Below are positions 47,345 to 56,026 of a DNA stretch of 64,000 bases, one piece after another. The DNA comes from Clostridia bacterium (GTDB lineage: Bacteria > Bacillota > Clostridia > UBA1212): NCBI GenBank assembly GCA_017444825.1, contig JAFSVU010000050.1:124001-188000 (forward strand), read 5' to 3'. The notes beneath the pieces are model-generated. The model was not told where the DNA came from and ran no database searches. It was given only the letters and a program-made list of their open reading frames with translations. A program made the translations under genes and the position numbers. Position 1 is the first letter of the stretch; each line of letters begins with the position of its first letter.

Positions 47345-48487
47345 TTATAACAGTTTGCTCAGGGCGGCGGCCTTGTCGGTCCTCTCCCAGGGCAGATCAC
47401 AGTCAACTTTTCCGAAGTGACCGTAGTTGGTGGTTTTTCCGTAGATAGGCCTTCTGAGATCGAAATACTCGATGATGCCCTTCGGCGTCATCTCAAAGTT
47501 ATCGAATACGGCCTTTTCTATAGTATTCACGGGAACCTTCTCCGTTCCGAAGGTCTCGACGAACACCGAGACAGGGTGACTTACTCCGATGGCGTAGGAT
47601 ATCTGTATCTCGCATCTGTCCGCAAGACCCGAGGCCACAATGTTCTTGGCGATGTATCTGGCCATGTAAGCTCCGGAACGGTCGACCTTCGTGGGATCCT
47701 TGCCCGAGAAAGCGCCGCCTCCGTGCCTGCCTATGCCGCCATAGGTGTCAACTATTATCTTCCTTCCGGTGAGGCCGGAGTCGCCGTAGGGGCCGCCTAT
47801 GACAAACCTTCCCGTCGGGTTGATGTAGAACACGGTATCGTCCCTGAGAAGATCCTTGGGCAGGACCTCTCTTATAACGTATTTTTCAATGTCCGCTCTC
47901 AGCTGCTCTGTGGTAACCGTCTCATCATGCTGAGTCGAAAGCACCACGGCTGTGATCTTGCAGGGCTTCCCGTTCTCGTCGTAGGCAACGCTCACCTGGC
48001 TCTTTCCGTCCGGACGAAGGTATTTAAGGATGCCAAGTTTTCTAACCTCTGTAAGCCTTCTTGTAAGCTTATGGGCAAGAGCGATAGGGGCCGGCATGAA
48101 TTCGCCGTTTTCACAGATCTCATTGGAGGCATAACCAAAGACCATACCCTGGTCGCCCGCTCCGTCGGCATCCACGCCCATGGCGATATCGGGGGACTGG
48201 GTGTTAAGACTGCAGATAACGCAGCAGGTATTTCCGTCAAAGCCCAGTTCCGAGCTGTCGTATCCTATCTCCAGCACCGTATTCCGGGCGATCTTCGCAT
48301 AATCGACCTTTGCACTGGTGGTGATCTCTCCCATGATCTGGATGAGTCCCGTGCAGGCGGTAACCTCGCAGGCAACTCTCGCATTAGGATCCTGTGCCAG
48401 GACTGCATCAAGGATATTGTCCGCGATCCGGTCGCATATCTTATCGGGATGTCCCTCGGTTACCGATTCGGATGTAAAAATTTTCAT
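47345..48487 (-). CDS. metK: S-adenosylmethionine synthetase
   Basis: 380-residue MetK, making SAM from methionine and ATP. Signatures include [29 protein letters not shown] and [19 protein letters not shown]. The start at 48487 gives the standard N-terminus MKIFTSES. I looked for a SAM riboswitch in the 93 bases upstream and do not see one. It follows clpX on the same strand. SAM is the cofactor of several enzymes coded nearby (TrmD, PrmC, RsmI). Confidence 0.97.
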   Translation of the reverse strand: MKIFTSESVTEGHPDKICDRIADNILDAVLAQDPNARVACEVTACTGLIQIMGEITTSAKVDYAKIARNTVLEIGYDSSELGFDGNTCCVICSLNTQSPDIAMGVDADGAGDQGMVFGYASNEICENGEFMPAPIALAHKLTRRLTEVRKLGILKYLRPDGKSQVSVAYDENGKPCKITAVVLSTQHDETVTTEQLRADIEKYVIREVLPKDLLRDDTVFYINPTGRFVIGGPYGDSGLTGRKIIVDTYGGIGRHGGGAFSGKDPTKVDRSGAYMARYIAKNIVASGLADRCEIQISYAIGVSHPVSVFVETFGTEKVPVNTIEKAVFDNFEMTPKGIIEYFDLRRPIYGKTTNYGHFGKVDCDLPWERTDKAAALSKLL

Positions 48488-48580
48488 GATTTCAAATCTC
48501 TCCAAAAGTCTTTATTGTTTCTCTTTCGTATCCGGGATGCTTTGTGCCCCGAAAAGAGTTTTTCACACTGTGATCATGCG

Positions 48581-49930
48581 TCACGCGGACTTTTCCTGCT
48601 CCGCTGCATCCGCAAACACAAGCTCCGGAGAAGTTCCGCTCAGTATCGTATCCTCCGTCACAAGGCATTTTACCACATTTTTCTCGGAAGGTACCATAAA
48701 CATTACGTCTCTCATGGCATTGTCAACTATCGCCCTGAGGCCTCTCGCCCCGGTCTTTCTCTCCATGGCAAGCTTGGCAACAGCCTTGAGCGCCTTGTCT
48801 TCAAACACGAGATCCACACCGTCCAGCGACAGAAGCTTTCTGTACTGTTTGACCAATGCGTTCTTGGGCTCCTTGAGAATGTTGATAAGGGCCTTCTCGT
48901 CAAGGGCGTCAAGAGTGACCACTGTCGGAACTCTTCCTATGAACTCGGGTATGAGGCCGAATCTGAGAAGATCCTGGGGCTCTACCATTGAAAGGAGCTT
49001 GCTGGTATCCCTGTCCTCATCGCTCTGGATCTTTCCTCCGAAGCCCATAGTGGACGTTCCCGTCCTGTTTTCGATAATATTCGGAAGTTTATCAAATGCG
49101 CCGGAACAGATAAACAGTATGTTGGTGGTGTCTATCTGTATAAACTGGGACTGGGGATGCTTTCTTCCGCCGTTCGGAGGCACCTGAGCGATGGTCCCCT
49201 CCAGTATCTTTAAAAGTGCCTGCTGGACGCCCTCTCCGCTGACGTCTCTCGTTATGGAAACGTTCTCGGTCTTACGGGCGATCTTATCTATTTCATCCAC
49301 AAAAATAATGCCCTTTTCGGCCCTTGCCACGTTTCCGTCGGCAGCTTGGATGAGCCTCAGCAGTATATTTTCCACGTCTTCACCGACATATCCCGCCTCT
49401 GTAAGAGCAGTCGCATCGGCTATGGCGAATGGGACGTCGAGTATCCTTGCCAGAGTTTGGGCCAGATAAGTCTTTCCCACACCCGTAGGTCCTATAAGAA
49501 GGACGTTGCTTTTTGACAGTTCCGTTTCCCTGAGGTCCTTCGGAATGTCCGGCAGACTGTCTTTCGCGGGATCGAATTTTTTCCGCTTTCCCGAAACTGT
49601 CCGCCTCTCGTTATCGAGTATGCGCTTGTAATGGTTATACACCGCAACACAAAGCGCCTTCTTTGCCTCTTCCTGTCCTATAACGTATTCGTCAAGGCTG
49701 GCCTTGAGTTCACCCGGCTTCGGCAGTTTAAAGTCAGCTCCGAAAACGGACCCGGCCACGGAAGGATCGACCCTGGGGTTCACGCCTTCCTGCCCCTTGT
49801 CAATGAGGTCGGCGCAAATTCTTACGCAATCCTCGCAGATGTTTACATTGGGCCCCTGAATAACCAATATGCCCTTCAGATCCCTTCCGCAAAACGAACA
49901 TTTGTATGATTTCTTATCCTTATCGTCCAT
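48581..49930 (-). CDS. clpX: ClpX ATPase
   Basis: 449-residue AAA+ unfoldase that feeds substrates to ClpP. An N-terminal C4 zinc domain (CSFC...CEDC) is followed by the AAA+ core: Walker A GPTGVGKT, Walker [11 protein letters not shown], the pore loop GYVGEDVEN and the ClpP-docking IGF-like loop. It is somewhat longer than usual (about 420), with a short acidic C-terminus. It lies 122 bases downstream of clpP in the standard tig-clpP-clpX order. Confidence 0.97.
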   Translation of the reverse strand: MDDKDKKSYKCSFCGRDLKGILVIQGPNVNICEDCVRICADLIDKGQEGVNPRVDPSVAGSVFGADFKLPKPGELKASLDEYVIGQEEAKKALCVAVYNHYKRILDNERRTVSGKRKKFDPAKDSLPDIPKDLRETELSKSNVLLIGPTGVGKTYLAQTLARILDVPFAIADATALTEAGYVGEDVENILLRLIQAADGNVARAEKGIIFVDEIDKIARKTENVSITRDVSGEGVQQALLKILEGTIAQVPPNGGRKHPQSQFIQIDTTNILFICSGAFDKLPNIIENRTGTSTMGFGGKIQSDEDRDTSKLLSMVEPQDLLRFGLIPEFIGRVPTVVTLDALDEKALINILKEPKNALVKQYRKLLSLDGVDLVFEDKALKAVAKLAMERKTGARGLRAIVDNAMRDVMFMVPSEKNVVKCLVTEDTILSGTSPELVFADAAEQEKSA

Positions 49931-50052
49931 AATTCTCTCCTCTTCTTTCCAATCATTATCTCAGAAATCACGAAACTGTTTGCAGACCGCCGGCATTCAT
50001 TTTTATCCGGACTGCCGGCAGTCGACCTTTCTTTCCCGCGGGCCCGTCAGTA

Positions 50053-50640
50053 TCAGACCCTGTTTTTGTAGACTTTGTCAATGAGGCCGTATTCCACAGC
50101 CTGCTCCGCAGTCATGAAATTATCCCTGTCCGTGTCGCGCTCGATCACTTCCACGGGTTTTCCCGTATTCTCGCTGAGAATGCGGTTCATGTTAGCCTTA
50201 ACGCTCTTTATGTGCTCGGTGGCGATGACTATGTCGCTGGCCGGGCCTCTTGAGCCTCCCATAGGCTGGTGGATCATTATCTCACTGTTCGGAAGAGCGA
50301 ACCTCTTGCCTTTTGTTCCCGATGAAAGCAGGAACGCGCCCATGCTGGCAGCCCTGCCGATGCAGATGGTAGATACATCGCACTTTATGAAATTCATGGT
50401 ATCGTAGATGGCGAGGCCCGCGGAAACACTTCCGCCCGGGCTATTGATATAAAGATATATATCCTTGCCGGGATTCACGCTCTCAAGGTAGAGGAGCTGG
50501 GCCACGCAAAGACTGGCCGTCGCGTCATTTATCTCGTCGCTGAGAACTATGATCCTTTCGTTAAGAAGTCTTGAAAAAATATCATAAGAACGTTCTCCGC
50601 CGTTGGCGGTCTGTTCCACTACATACGGTACAAGTGCCAT
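50053..50640 (-). CDS. clpP: ClpP protease, main copy
   Basis: 195-residue ATP-dependent protease subunit. The catalytic residues are in [14 protein letters not shown] (Ser), [10 protein letters not shown] (His) and [10 protein letters not shown] (Asp). Its genomic position between tig and clpX and its sequence mark it as the housekeeping copy, in contrast to the orphan paralogue at 18341-18955. The start follows GGGAGG. Confidence 0.97.
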   Translation of the reverse strand: MALVPYVVEQTANGGERSYDIFSRLLNERIIVLSDEINDATASLCVAQLLYLESVNPGKDIYLYINSPGGSVSAGLAIYDTMNFIKCDVSTICIGRAASMGAFLLSSGTKGKRFALPNSEIMIHQPMGGSRGPASDIVIATEHIKSVKANMNRILSENTGKPVEVIERDTDRDNFMTAEQAVEYGLIDKVYKNRV

Positions 50641-50734
50641 TTTAACCTCCCGTTATCGCATTGTTCTAGGAACGAATTTTACCACATTTCAGCGCTCTTA
50701 GAAAGCCGTTTTTAACAAAATCAAGGTATCCTTA

Positions 50735-50797
50735 AGAAAGAAAAGCGGCACAAATCCCACCGGGAAAAATGTATTCACCGGATCGTCTTTCTGCCGC
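50735..50797 (-). terminator. Terminator of tig
   Basis: On the minus strand GCGGCA and TGCCGC close a long hairpin with an inner CCGG pairing, followed by TTTTCTTTCTT. It sits in the ~200-base gap between tig and clpP. Confidence 0.65.
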
Positions 50798-50839
50798 AAA
50801 AATACTGCAAAGTTAAAGACAGTATCAGTTATTGTCCGA

Positions 50840-52129
50840 TCATTCCGTATAGACCGCATTGGCCACGAGGAAGTCTATGGCAAGCTTCGGCCTGAGATCC
50901 TCCTCGAAATACTTTCTGCTCTCTTCGTTGAGGTTCTTCTTTATTTCCTCGTAATCGGCCTTGTAAGCCTCAGCCATTTCCTTGAGATAATCGTCGATCT
51001 GCTCGTCGGAGGCTTTAAGCTCCTCGGCCTTTGCGATCTCCTCGAGAACCAGTTGCTCCTTCACCTGCTTTGCGGCGTTGGGACGCAGTTCTTCCTTGAG
51101 CTCCTCAAGAGTCTTGCCTGTCATATGGAGATAGTCCTCGAACTTGATCCCGTAGTTTGATATCTGTCTGCGGTAGGAACCGATGGTGTTCTCAACGGCA
51201 TTGTCTATCATCACTTCGGGGATATCGATCTCGGCATTCTCGCAAGCCTTGTCGATAAGTCCGTTCTCGTAGCTGGTCTTTGCAGCTTTTTCTTTTCTTT
51301 CCGCAAGCTTAGTCTTAAGGTCTTTCTTGTATTCCTCAAGAGTGTCGAATTCGCTCTTCTCGGCTGCGAAATCGTCGTTGATCTCGGGGATCACCTTGGT
51401 TTTGATATCGTGGAGAGTTACCGCAAACTCAGCCGCTTTTCCGGCAAGCTCCGTCGCGTGATAATCCTCGGGGAATGTAACGGAAACTATAAAATCATCG
51501 CCAATGTTATGGCCAACGACCTGATCCTCAAAGCCTGGAATGAACTGACCGGAACCGAGCACCAGATTCTGGTTTTCTGCCGTGCCGCCTTCAAATGCAA
51601 CGCCGTCCACAGTTCCCTTGTAATCGATGATGGCTGTATCACCGTTCGCCGCAGGTCTGCCTTCAACGCTCTCAAGTCTGTAGTCCTCTTCGGCCAGTCT
51701 CTTAAGTTCCGCGTCCACGTCCTCATCCGTAACTTCTGTGGATATCTTCGGGATCTCAAGGCCCTTGTATTCGCCAAGCTTGACCTCCGGGCGTACAAAA
51801 ACCTCGGCAGTGAAGACAAGCTTCGTATTTCCCTCGACCTCGGTCACATCGTACTCCGGCTCGCTGACGGGATGGATATCCAGCTCTTTGACTGCAGCTT
51901 CATACTCGTTTGGAATGAGATAATTGAAAGCACCGTCATAAAACGCGCCAATGCCGTAAAGCCTCTCAACGGTCTTTCTGGGAGCATGTCCGTCTCTGAA
52001 ACCGTTGACTTTGAATTTCTTTTTGTTCTTCTGGAAAGATCTTTCGATGGCGGCCTCGAACTTCTCCGGCTCCACGTCCACGGTGATCTTAACCTTATTT
52101 TTCTCAACTACTTCAAATTTTGCGCTCAT
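50840..52129 (-). CDS. tig: Trigger factor
   Basis: 429-residue ribosome-bound chaperone and prolyl isomerase. The N-terminal ribosome-docking motif is GFRDGHAP. An FKBP domain lies in the middle (AIIDYKGTVDGVAFEGG, then GSGQFIPGFEDQVVGH), and the C-terminal arms (VLEEIAKAEELKAS) follow. The start is ATG 52129, 11 bases after AGGAGG; a TTG three codons earlier is too close to that site. Compare the lipoprotein at 24156, which keeps only the last two domains. Confidence 0.97.
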   Translation of the reverse strand: MSAKFEVVEKNKVKITVDVEPEKFEAAIERSFQKNKKKFKVNGFRDGHAPRKTVERLYGIGAFYDGAFNYLIPNEYEAAVKELDIHPVSEPEYDVTEVEGNTKLVFTAEVFVRPEVKLGEYKGLEIPKISTEVTDEDVDAELKRLAEEDYRLESVEGRPAANGDTAIIDYKGTVDGVAFEGGTAENQNLVLGSGQFIPGFEDQVVGHNIGDDFIVSVTFPEDYHATELAGKAAEFAVTLHDIKTKVIPEINDDFAAEKSEFDTLEEYKKDLKTKLAERKEKAAKTSYENGLIDKACENAEIDIPEVMIDNAVENTIGSYRRQISNYGIKFEDYLHMTGKTLEELKEELRPNAAKQVKEQLVLEEIAKAEELKASDEQIDDYLKEMAEAYKADYEEIKKNLNEESRKYFEEDLRPKLAIDFLVANAVYTE

Positions 52130-52180
52130 TTGCGACAATTCCTCCTGTTATCAAATAGCCTTAAGGCGCCCTTCGTTTGC

Positions 52181-52210
52181 AAAAAGAAAGCCTGCAAGTA
52201 TTGGCAGGCC
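52181..52210 (-). terminator. Terminator of rpmE
   Basis: GCCTGC/GCAGGC stem with an 8-base loop followed by TTTCTTTTTG on the minus strand. Confidence 0.8.
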
Positions 52211-52235
52211 TCTTCTCTTACGGGTAAAGGACAAA

Positions 52236-52433
52236 TCAAATACCGTATTTTTTCCTAAACTGTTCAACACGGCCGCCGGTATCTACCAGCTTCTGCTTTC
52301 CAGTATAAAAAGGATGGCATTTTGAACAAATTTCTACGTTCACAGCGCCCTTAGTAGACATCGTAGTGAAAGTCTCACCGCATGCGCATTTAGCCGTTAC
52401 CTCCGTAAAATTAGGATGGATACCCTGTTTCAT
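52236..52433 (-). CDS. rpmE: Ribosomal protein bL31 (zinc form)
   Basis: 65-residue bL31 that keeps all zinc ligands (C16, C18, C36, C39), so it is the C+ form, expected under zinc-replete conditions. It is a single-gene unit with promoter and terminator. Confidence 0.97.
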   Translation of the reverse strand: MKQGIHPNFTEVTAKCACGETFTTMSTKGAVNVEICSKCHPFYTGKQKLVDTGGRVEQFRKKYGI

Positions 52434-52512
52434 CGTATGTCACCTTCCTCTTAGACACCCAAATAGGTGATTTTTGCATATTTTTCGCCTGCCAAAAACA
52501 GCGGCGACGATG

Positions 52513-52541
52513 ATTATAGCACTTTCGAATCGTTCATGCAA
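52513..52541 (-). promoter_or_regulatory. Promoter of rpmE
   Basis: TTGCAT, 17 bases, TATAAT on the minus strand, giving a leader of about 75 bases. Confidence 0.7.
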
Positions 52542-52604
52542 CTTATTTTTACAAAAAAACGGACGAAATTCGAAAAAAATACTGCAAAAAATATCCCGGT
52601 TCCG

Positions 52605-53807
52605 TCAGCCTTTCCGGTCCTCTTCCGCCAGCTTCTTTATAAAGGCTGCTATTCTACCGCAGCAGATGCTCTCAGTGTAGTTTTCCAGGTAGCAGCGCCT
52701 TGCGTTTTTGCCCATTTCCTTTCTGAGAGCGGGGTCACCCGCGAGTCTTTTCACCGCCGCGTAAAATCCCTCCGCATCACCGTTTTTTACGACAATGCCG
52801 CAGTTGTATTTCTCAATGTCCGCCCCGATATCCTTTTCATCGGTGACAGCAATGACCGGCTTGCCCATCATATAGTAAGAGTAAACCTTGCTGGGTGCGC
52901 AGAGTCCGCCGAGTCCCGGCTCAAGACTGACCACGCATGCGTCGCAGCCGCCCAGCGTGTCCGAAAACTCTTTGCCTCTTAAGAACCCGAGATTTTTCAC
53001 ATTGGCGGCACCGGAAAGCCTCGATCTGATATCTTCTGCCTTGGTCCCGTGGCCCGCAAACACGTAGCTTATTTCCTCACTGTCCTTTTGTTTCTCGATG
53101 GCTGAAACGACAGTCTCCATGTCCTGGCAGATGCCCATATTGCCGAGATATCCACAGACAAAAGGACTTCCGTCGGCCTTTTCTTTTTCGCCATCGTAAA
53201 GATCACGGTGCCAGTTGGGGATATATGCTATTCGGTCCCTTGAAATGTCCCGCTCCTTTTCGAAGAAATCCGCCATTTCCTCCGATATGCATATTACGCC
53301 GTCGAGATTTTTCGACAGCTTCCCGTTGATCCGCCTCATAGTCTTTGCCATCAGGCTGTTTTCGCCTGTTTTTCCGGTCTTTACGGCTATCTCGGGATAT
53401 ACGTCATGGGCAATGAAGACCGTTTTGACCTTGAAAAGCTTTGACGCCAGGTTGAGTATGTTCGTGACCATTGGAGGATTGGAGTATGCCGCGACGACCC
53501 TATACTTTCCCATGGAGAAAAGCCTCATAAGGACCGCAAAATAGAAGGAAAAATAGTTCAGCAGCCTTCCGAAAACGCTTTTTCTTGAGGAATGGATGTA
53601 CCTGAGCCTTTTGATATTGACGCCGCCTTCTGTTTCCTTCGTCGGGACCTTCTCTTTCTCGCCAATGTACTCTCCGGGATAACCGCACAGCACGTCGACA
53701 GAGAGGCCTGCCGAAGCCATGCCTCTGCAGGTGTCTGCCGCAAGCTCCGCGCTGGTCACGTATTCGGGACTGTAGAACTGGCAAATAAAAAGAACGTCCT
53801 TTTTCAT
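52605..53807 (-). CDS. Glycosyltransferase family 4 (WbuB-like)
   Basis: 400-residue GT-B glycosyltransferase, cytoplasmic and likely membrane-associated. The N-terminus KDVLFICQFYSPEYVTSAE is typical of WbuB-type GT4 proteins. The C-terminal nucleotide-sugar domain has VCGYLGNMGICQDMETVV and the EPGLGGLCAPSKVYSYYMMGKPVIAV motif. The sugar and acceptor are unknown. It is not in a polysaccharide cluster; it follows rsmI almost without a gap and would share its transcript. Confidence 0.88.
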   Translation of the reverse strand: MKKDVLFICQFYSPEYVTSAELAADTCRGMASAGLSVDVLCGYPGEYIGEKEKVPTKETEGGVNIKRLRYIHSSRKSVFGRLLNYFSFYFAVLMRLFSMGKYRVVAAYSNPPMVTNILNLASKLFKVKTVFIAHDVYPEIAVKTGKTGENSLMAKTMRRINGKLSKNLDGVICISEEMADFFEKERDISRDRIAYIPNWHRDLYDGEKEKADGSPFVCGYLGNMGICQDMETVVSAIEKQKDSEEISYVFAGHGTKAEDIRSRLSGAANVKNLGFLRGKEFSDTLGGCDACVVSLEPGLGGLCAPSKVYSYYMMGKPVIAVTDEKDIGADIEKYNCGIVVKNGDAEGFYAAVKRLAGDPALRKEMGKNARRCYLENYTESICCGRIAAFIKKLAEEDRKG

Positions 53808-53809
53808 GA

Positions 53810-54682
53810 TCACACCCCGGCCTCGCCTTTACCGTAAATATCATACGCTTCGCTTCTGGAAAGTCCGTAGGACGAGCCGACTGTCTTTACGGCCTCGTTC
53901 CGCTTCATGCCCCCCGCGATAGCTTCCTGCACTTTCGATCTGAATTCCTCCACCGAAGGCCTGTCGCCCGCTCTTAAAAGATCGCCCCTGGCGGCGTTTT
54001 CGCCCTCTTTTTTCGCGGGGCTTCCGCCTTCAATGACCACCACGTATTCGCCTCTCGGCGGATATTCCTCAAGATATTCGAGAAGTTCCGGGGCGGTGCC
54101 GCGGATAACTTCCTCGTGTATCTTTGTTATCTCCCTGCAAAGCGCTATCTGCCTTCCCTCGGCGTAAGATGCGAGGTTCATGAGCGTTTTTTCGATATTA
54201 TAGGGAGACTCGTAAAGGCAAACAGTCTCCTCTGCCTTTGATATCCTTTCAAGTACCGCTACGGCCTGTTTTTTATTTTCCGGTATAAAACCGAGAAACA
54301 GTATCGCAGAAGTTGATATTCCTGACATCACGGCACCTGTTACGAAGGCGCAGGGCCCCGGTATCACACTGTATGGCTCACCCGCCTCAATGCAGAGCTT
54401 TACGATATGCTCCCCCGGATCCGATATGCCCGGCATGCCCGCATCGGTCACGAGAGCTCCGTTTTCGCCCTTTTTAAGCCTTTCGATGATCTTGGGTCCG
54501 CGCTCCAGTTTATTATGCTCGTAATAACTGACAAGAGGCTTTTTGATGCCGAAATGGGCAAGGAGCCCGGCCGTGACCCTGGTGTCCTCAGCACAAATAA
54601 AATCCACGCTCTTCAGCGTTTCAAGGGCCCTTATGGTCATGTCCCCGAGATTTCCTATTGGCGTTCCTACAAGATAGAGCAT
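53810..54682 (-). CDS. rsmI: 16S rRNA (cytidine1402-2'-O)-methyltransferase
   Basis: 290-residue RsmI, methylating the ribose of C1402 in 16S rRNA with SAM. The family N-terminus LYLVGTPIGNLGDMTIRALETL and the central GMPGISDPGEHIVK are clear. A C-terminal HTH-like tail is present. It lies 24 bases downstream of the TrmN6-like methyltransferase, an arrangement common in Bacillota. Confidence 0.95.
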   Translation of the reverse strand: MLYLVGTPIGNLGDMTIRALETLKSVDFICAEDTRVTAGLLAHFGIKKPLVSYYEHNKLERGPKIIERLKKGENGALVTDAGMPGISDPGEHIVKLCIEAGEPYSVIPGPCAFVTGAVMSGISTSAILFLGFIPENKKQAVAVLERISKAEETVCLYESPYNIEKTLMNLASYAEGRQIALCREITKIHEEVIRGTAPELLEYLEEYPPRGEYVVVIEGGSPAKKEGENAARGDLLRAGDRPSVEEFRSKVQEAIAGGMKRNEAVKTVGSSYGLSRSEAYDIYGKGEAGV

Positions 54683-54706
54683 ACCGGTAATCCTAACCTT
54701 TTTTCT

Positions 54707-55447
54707 TTATACTGGGCATTCGAGCCCTCTGTTTTCCAAAAATCCGACCGTCCCGCCCGTTCCCGAAAGCACCACCGGGTCACCCACGATAAGCTCGCAT
54801 CCGGCGCCTTTTACGCCGCAAACGAGAAACATCACAGGGGCTTTCTCCGGGTCTGCGTGGACGAAGCGGAGGCGTTTAGGCTCGACCCCGTACTTCCGCA
54901 TCAGAGCAAGGGCGTCGCAGAGCCTGTCGGGCCTGTTTACCATGTAAAACCTTCCCCCTCTGCGGAGGACCGAGGAACCGCCCGAGATCACATCCTCAAG
55001 GGTGCACAAAACCTCGTGGCGGGCGATGTATGAATTGTAGTTTTTCGACGGGATGCCGCTACCCTCTTTTTTGTAAGGCGGATTCGTCACCACCGCATCG
55101 AAAATCTTTCCTTTAAAAATACATGGAATATCCTTTATGTCACACAAAGCGAACTTCACCCTGTCGCCAATGCCGTTCATATCTGCGGAACGGGTTGCCA
55201 TGTCCACCATCTCCGGGACGATGTCTATGCCGGTGAAGGACGCATTGGCTTTTAGCGACATCAATACGGGCAGTATCCCTCCTCCGGTGCCTATGTCAAG
55301 CACGTTCTCACCGTCCGCAACTCTTGCAAACTGCGCAAGGGCCACGGCATCAGTCCCGTACCTGAAACCGTCCTTTTTCTGCAAAATGACCCGGCCTCCC
55401 GTGAGGAGATCGTCAAGCTGTTCGTTTTCAAGCATTCCAGACGCCAA
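54707..55447 (-). CDS. tRNA1(Val) A37 N6-methyltransferase-like protein
   Basis: 246-residue SAM-dependent N6-adenine methyltransferase of the TrmN6/YfiC group. It has the start region GGRVILQKKDGFRYGTDAVAL, the SAM loop DIGTGGGILPVL, the acidic GIDIVPEMVD and the catalytic NPPYKKEG. The TTG start at 55447 sits five bases from GGAGG, better than the ATG four codons in. It is conserved next to rsmI. The exact tRNA target is inferred from the family. Confidence 0.88.
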   Translation of the reverse strand: MASGMLENEQLDDLLTGGRVILQKKDGFRYGTDAVALAQFARVADGENVLDIGTGGGILPVLMSLKANASFTGIDIVPEMVDMATRSADMNGIGDRVKFALCDIKDIPCIFKGKIFDAVVTNPPYKKEGSGIPSKNYNSYIARHEVLCTLEDVISGGSSVLRRGGRFYMVNRPDRLCDALALMRKYGVEPKRLRFVHADPEKAPVMFLVCGVKGAGCELIVGDPVVLSGTGGTVGFLENRGLECPV

Positions 55448-55567
55448 TGGACCCTCCGATATTGAAAAACCGCGGAAATATGCCTCCGCGGCTTCTAAAT
55501 GGATGTCTCCTGATACAAAGAGAGGCAGCAGAGACCCGCGGGGGAATCTGCTGCCACGACCGCTTTA

Positions 55568-55741
55568 TCAGCCTTCCTGTGAGGGAGCTCCTACAGGGCA
55601 GACCTCGGCGCAGCTGCCGCAATCGATGCATTTCTCAGGATCAATCTCGTATTTACCGTCGCCTTCGCTGATAGCCTCGCAGGGGCATCCCGCTGCACAA
55701 GCGCCGCAAGCGATGCATTCATCGGAAATTTTGTATGCCAT
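55568..55741 (-). CDS. 2[4Fe-4S] ferredoxin
   Basis: 57-residue clostridial-type ferredoxin with two CxxCxxCxxxC motifs (CIACGACAAGCPC and CIDCGSCAEVCPV), each binding a 4Fe-4S cluster. GGAGGTG precedes the ATG. It sits right after the Feo operon genes, which suits a protein that needs iron, though ferredoxins are used in many pathways. Confidence 0.96.
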   Translation of the reverse strand: MAYKISDECIACGACAAGCPCEAISEGDGKYEIDPEKCIDCGSCAEVCPVGAPSQEG

Positions 55742-55802
55742 AGTCAACACCTCCATTGGTTTTTGAAGTACTGACTAATGATATCGCGTATTCGCCTTCT
55801 TG

Positions 55803-55997
55803 TCAAGATTTCTTTGCTCCTCCGGAGCACTTGCCCGCCATCGGGCAGCCCTCGCAGCCGCATCCGCAGCCGCAGGAGACCGCAGCTTTTCCCTTGCGGC
55901 GGTTTCGAATCATATTGGCGATTATTGCCGCCACGATTCCCGAGACCACAAGGAACACCGCTATTGAGCCGATATTCTGTGCTATCCATTGAAACAT
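55803..55997 (-). CDS. FeoB-associated Cys-rich membrane protein
   Basis: 64-residue peptide: one membrane helix (about 9-30), then a basic stretch and a cysteine cluster (SCGCGCGCEGCPMAGKC). This matches the FeoB_associated family found after feoB in Bacillota. It starts 29 bases after the feoB stop with AAAGGAGG upstream. It is thought to support iron transport; the mechanism is not established. Confidence 0.93.
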   Translation of the reverse strand: MFQWIAQNIGSIAVFLVVSGIVAAIIANMIRNRRKGKAAVSCGCGCGCEGCPMAGKCSGGAKKS

Positions 55998-56026
55998 TTG
56001 ATTCGACCTCCTTTGGAGTTCATTGG

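Noticed and set aside
48488-48580. SAM riboswitch before metK
   Set aside because: Only about 90 bases are available between clpX and metK, and they do not show the conserved SAM-I core or a terminator hairpin.
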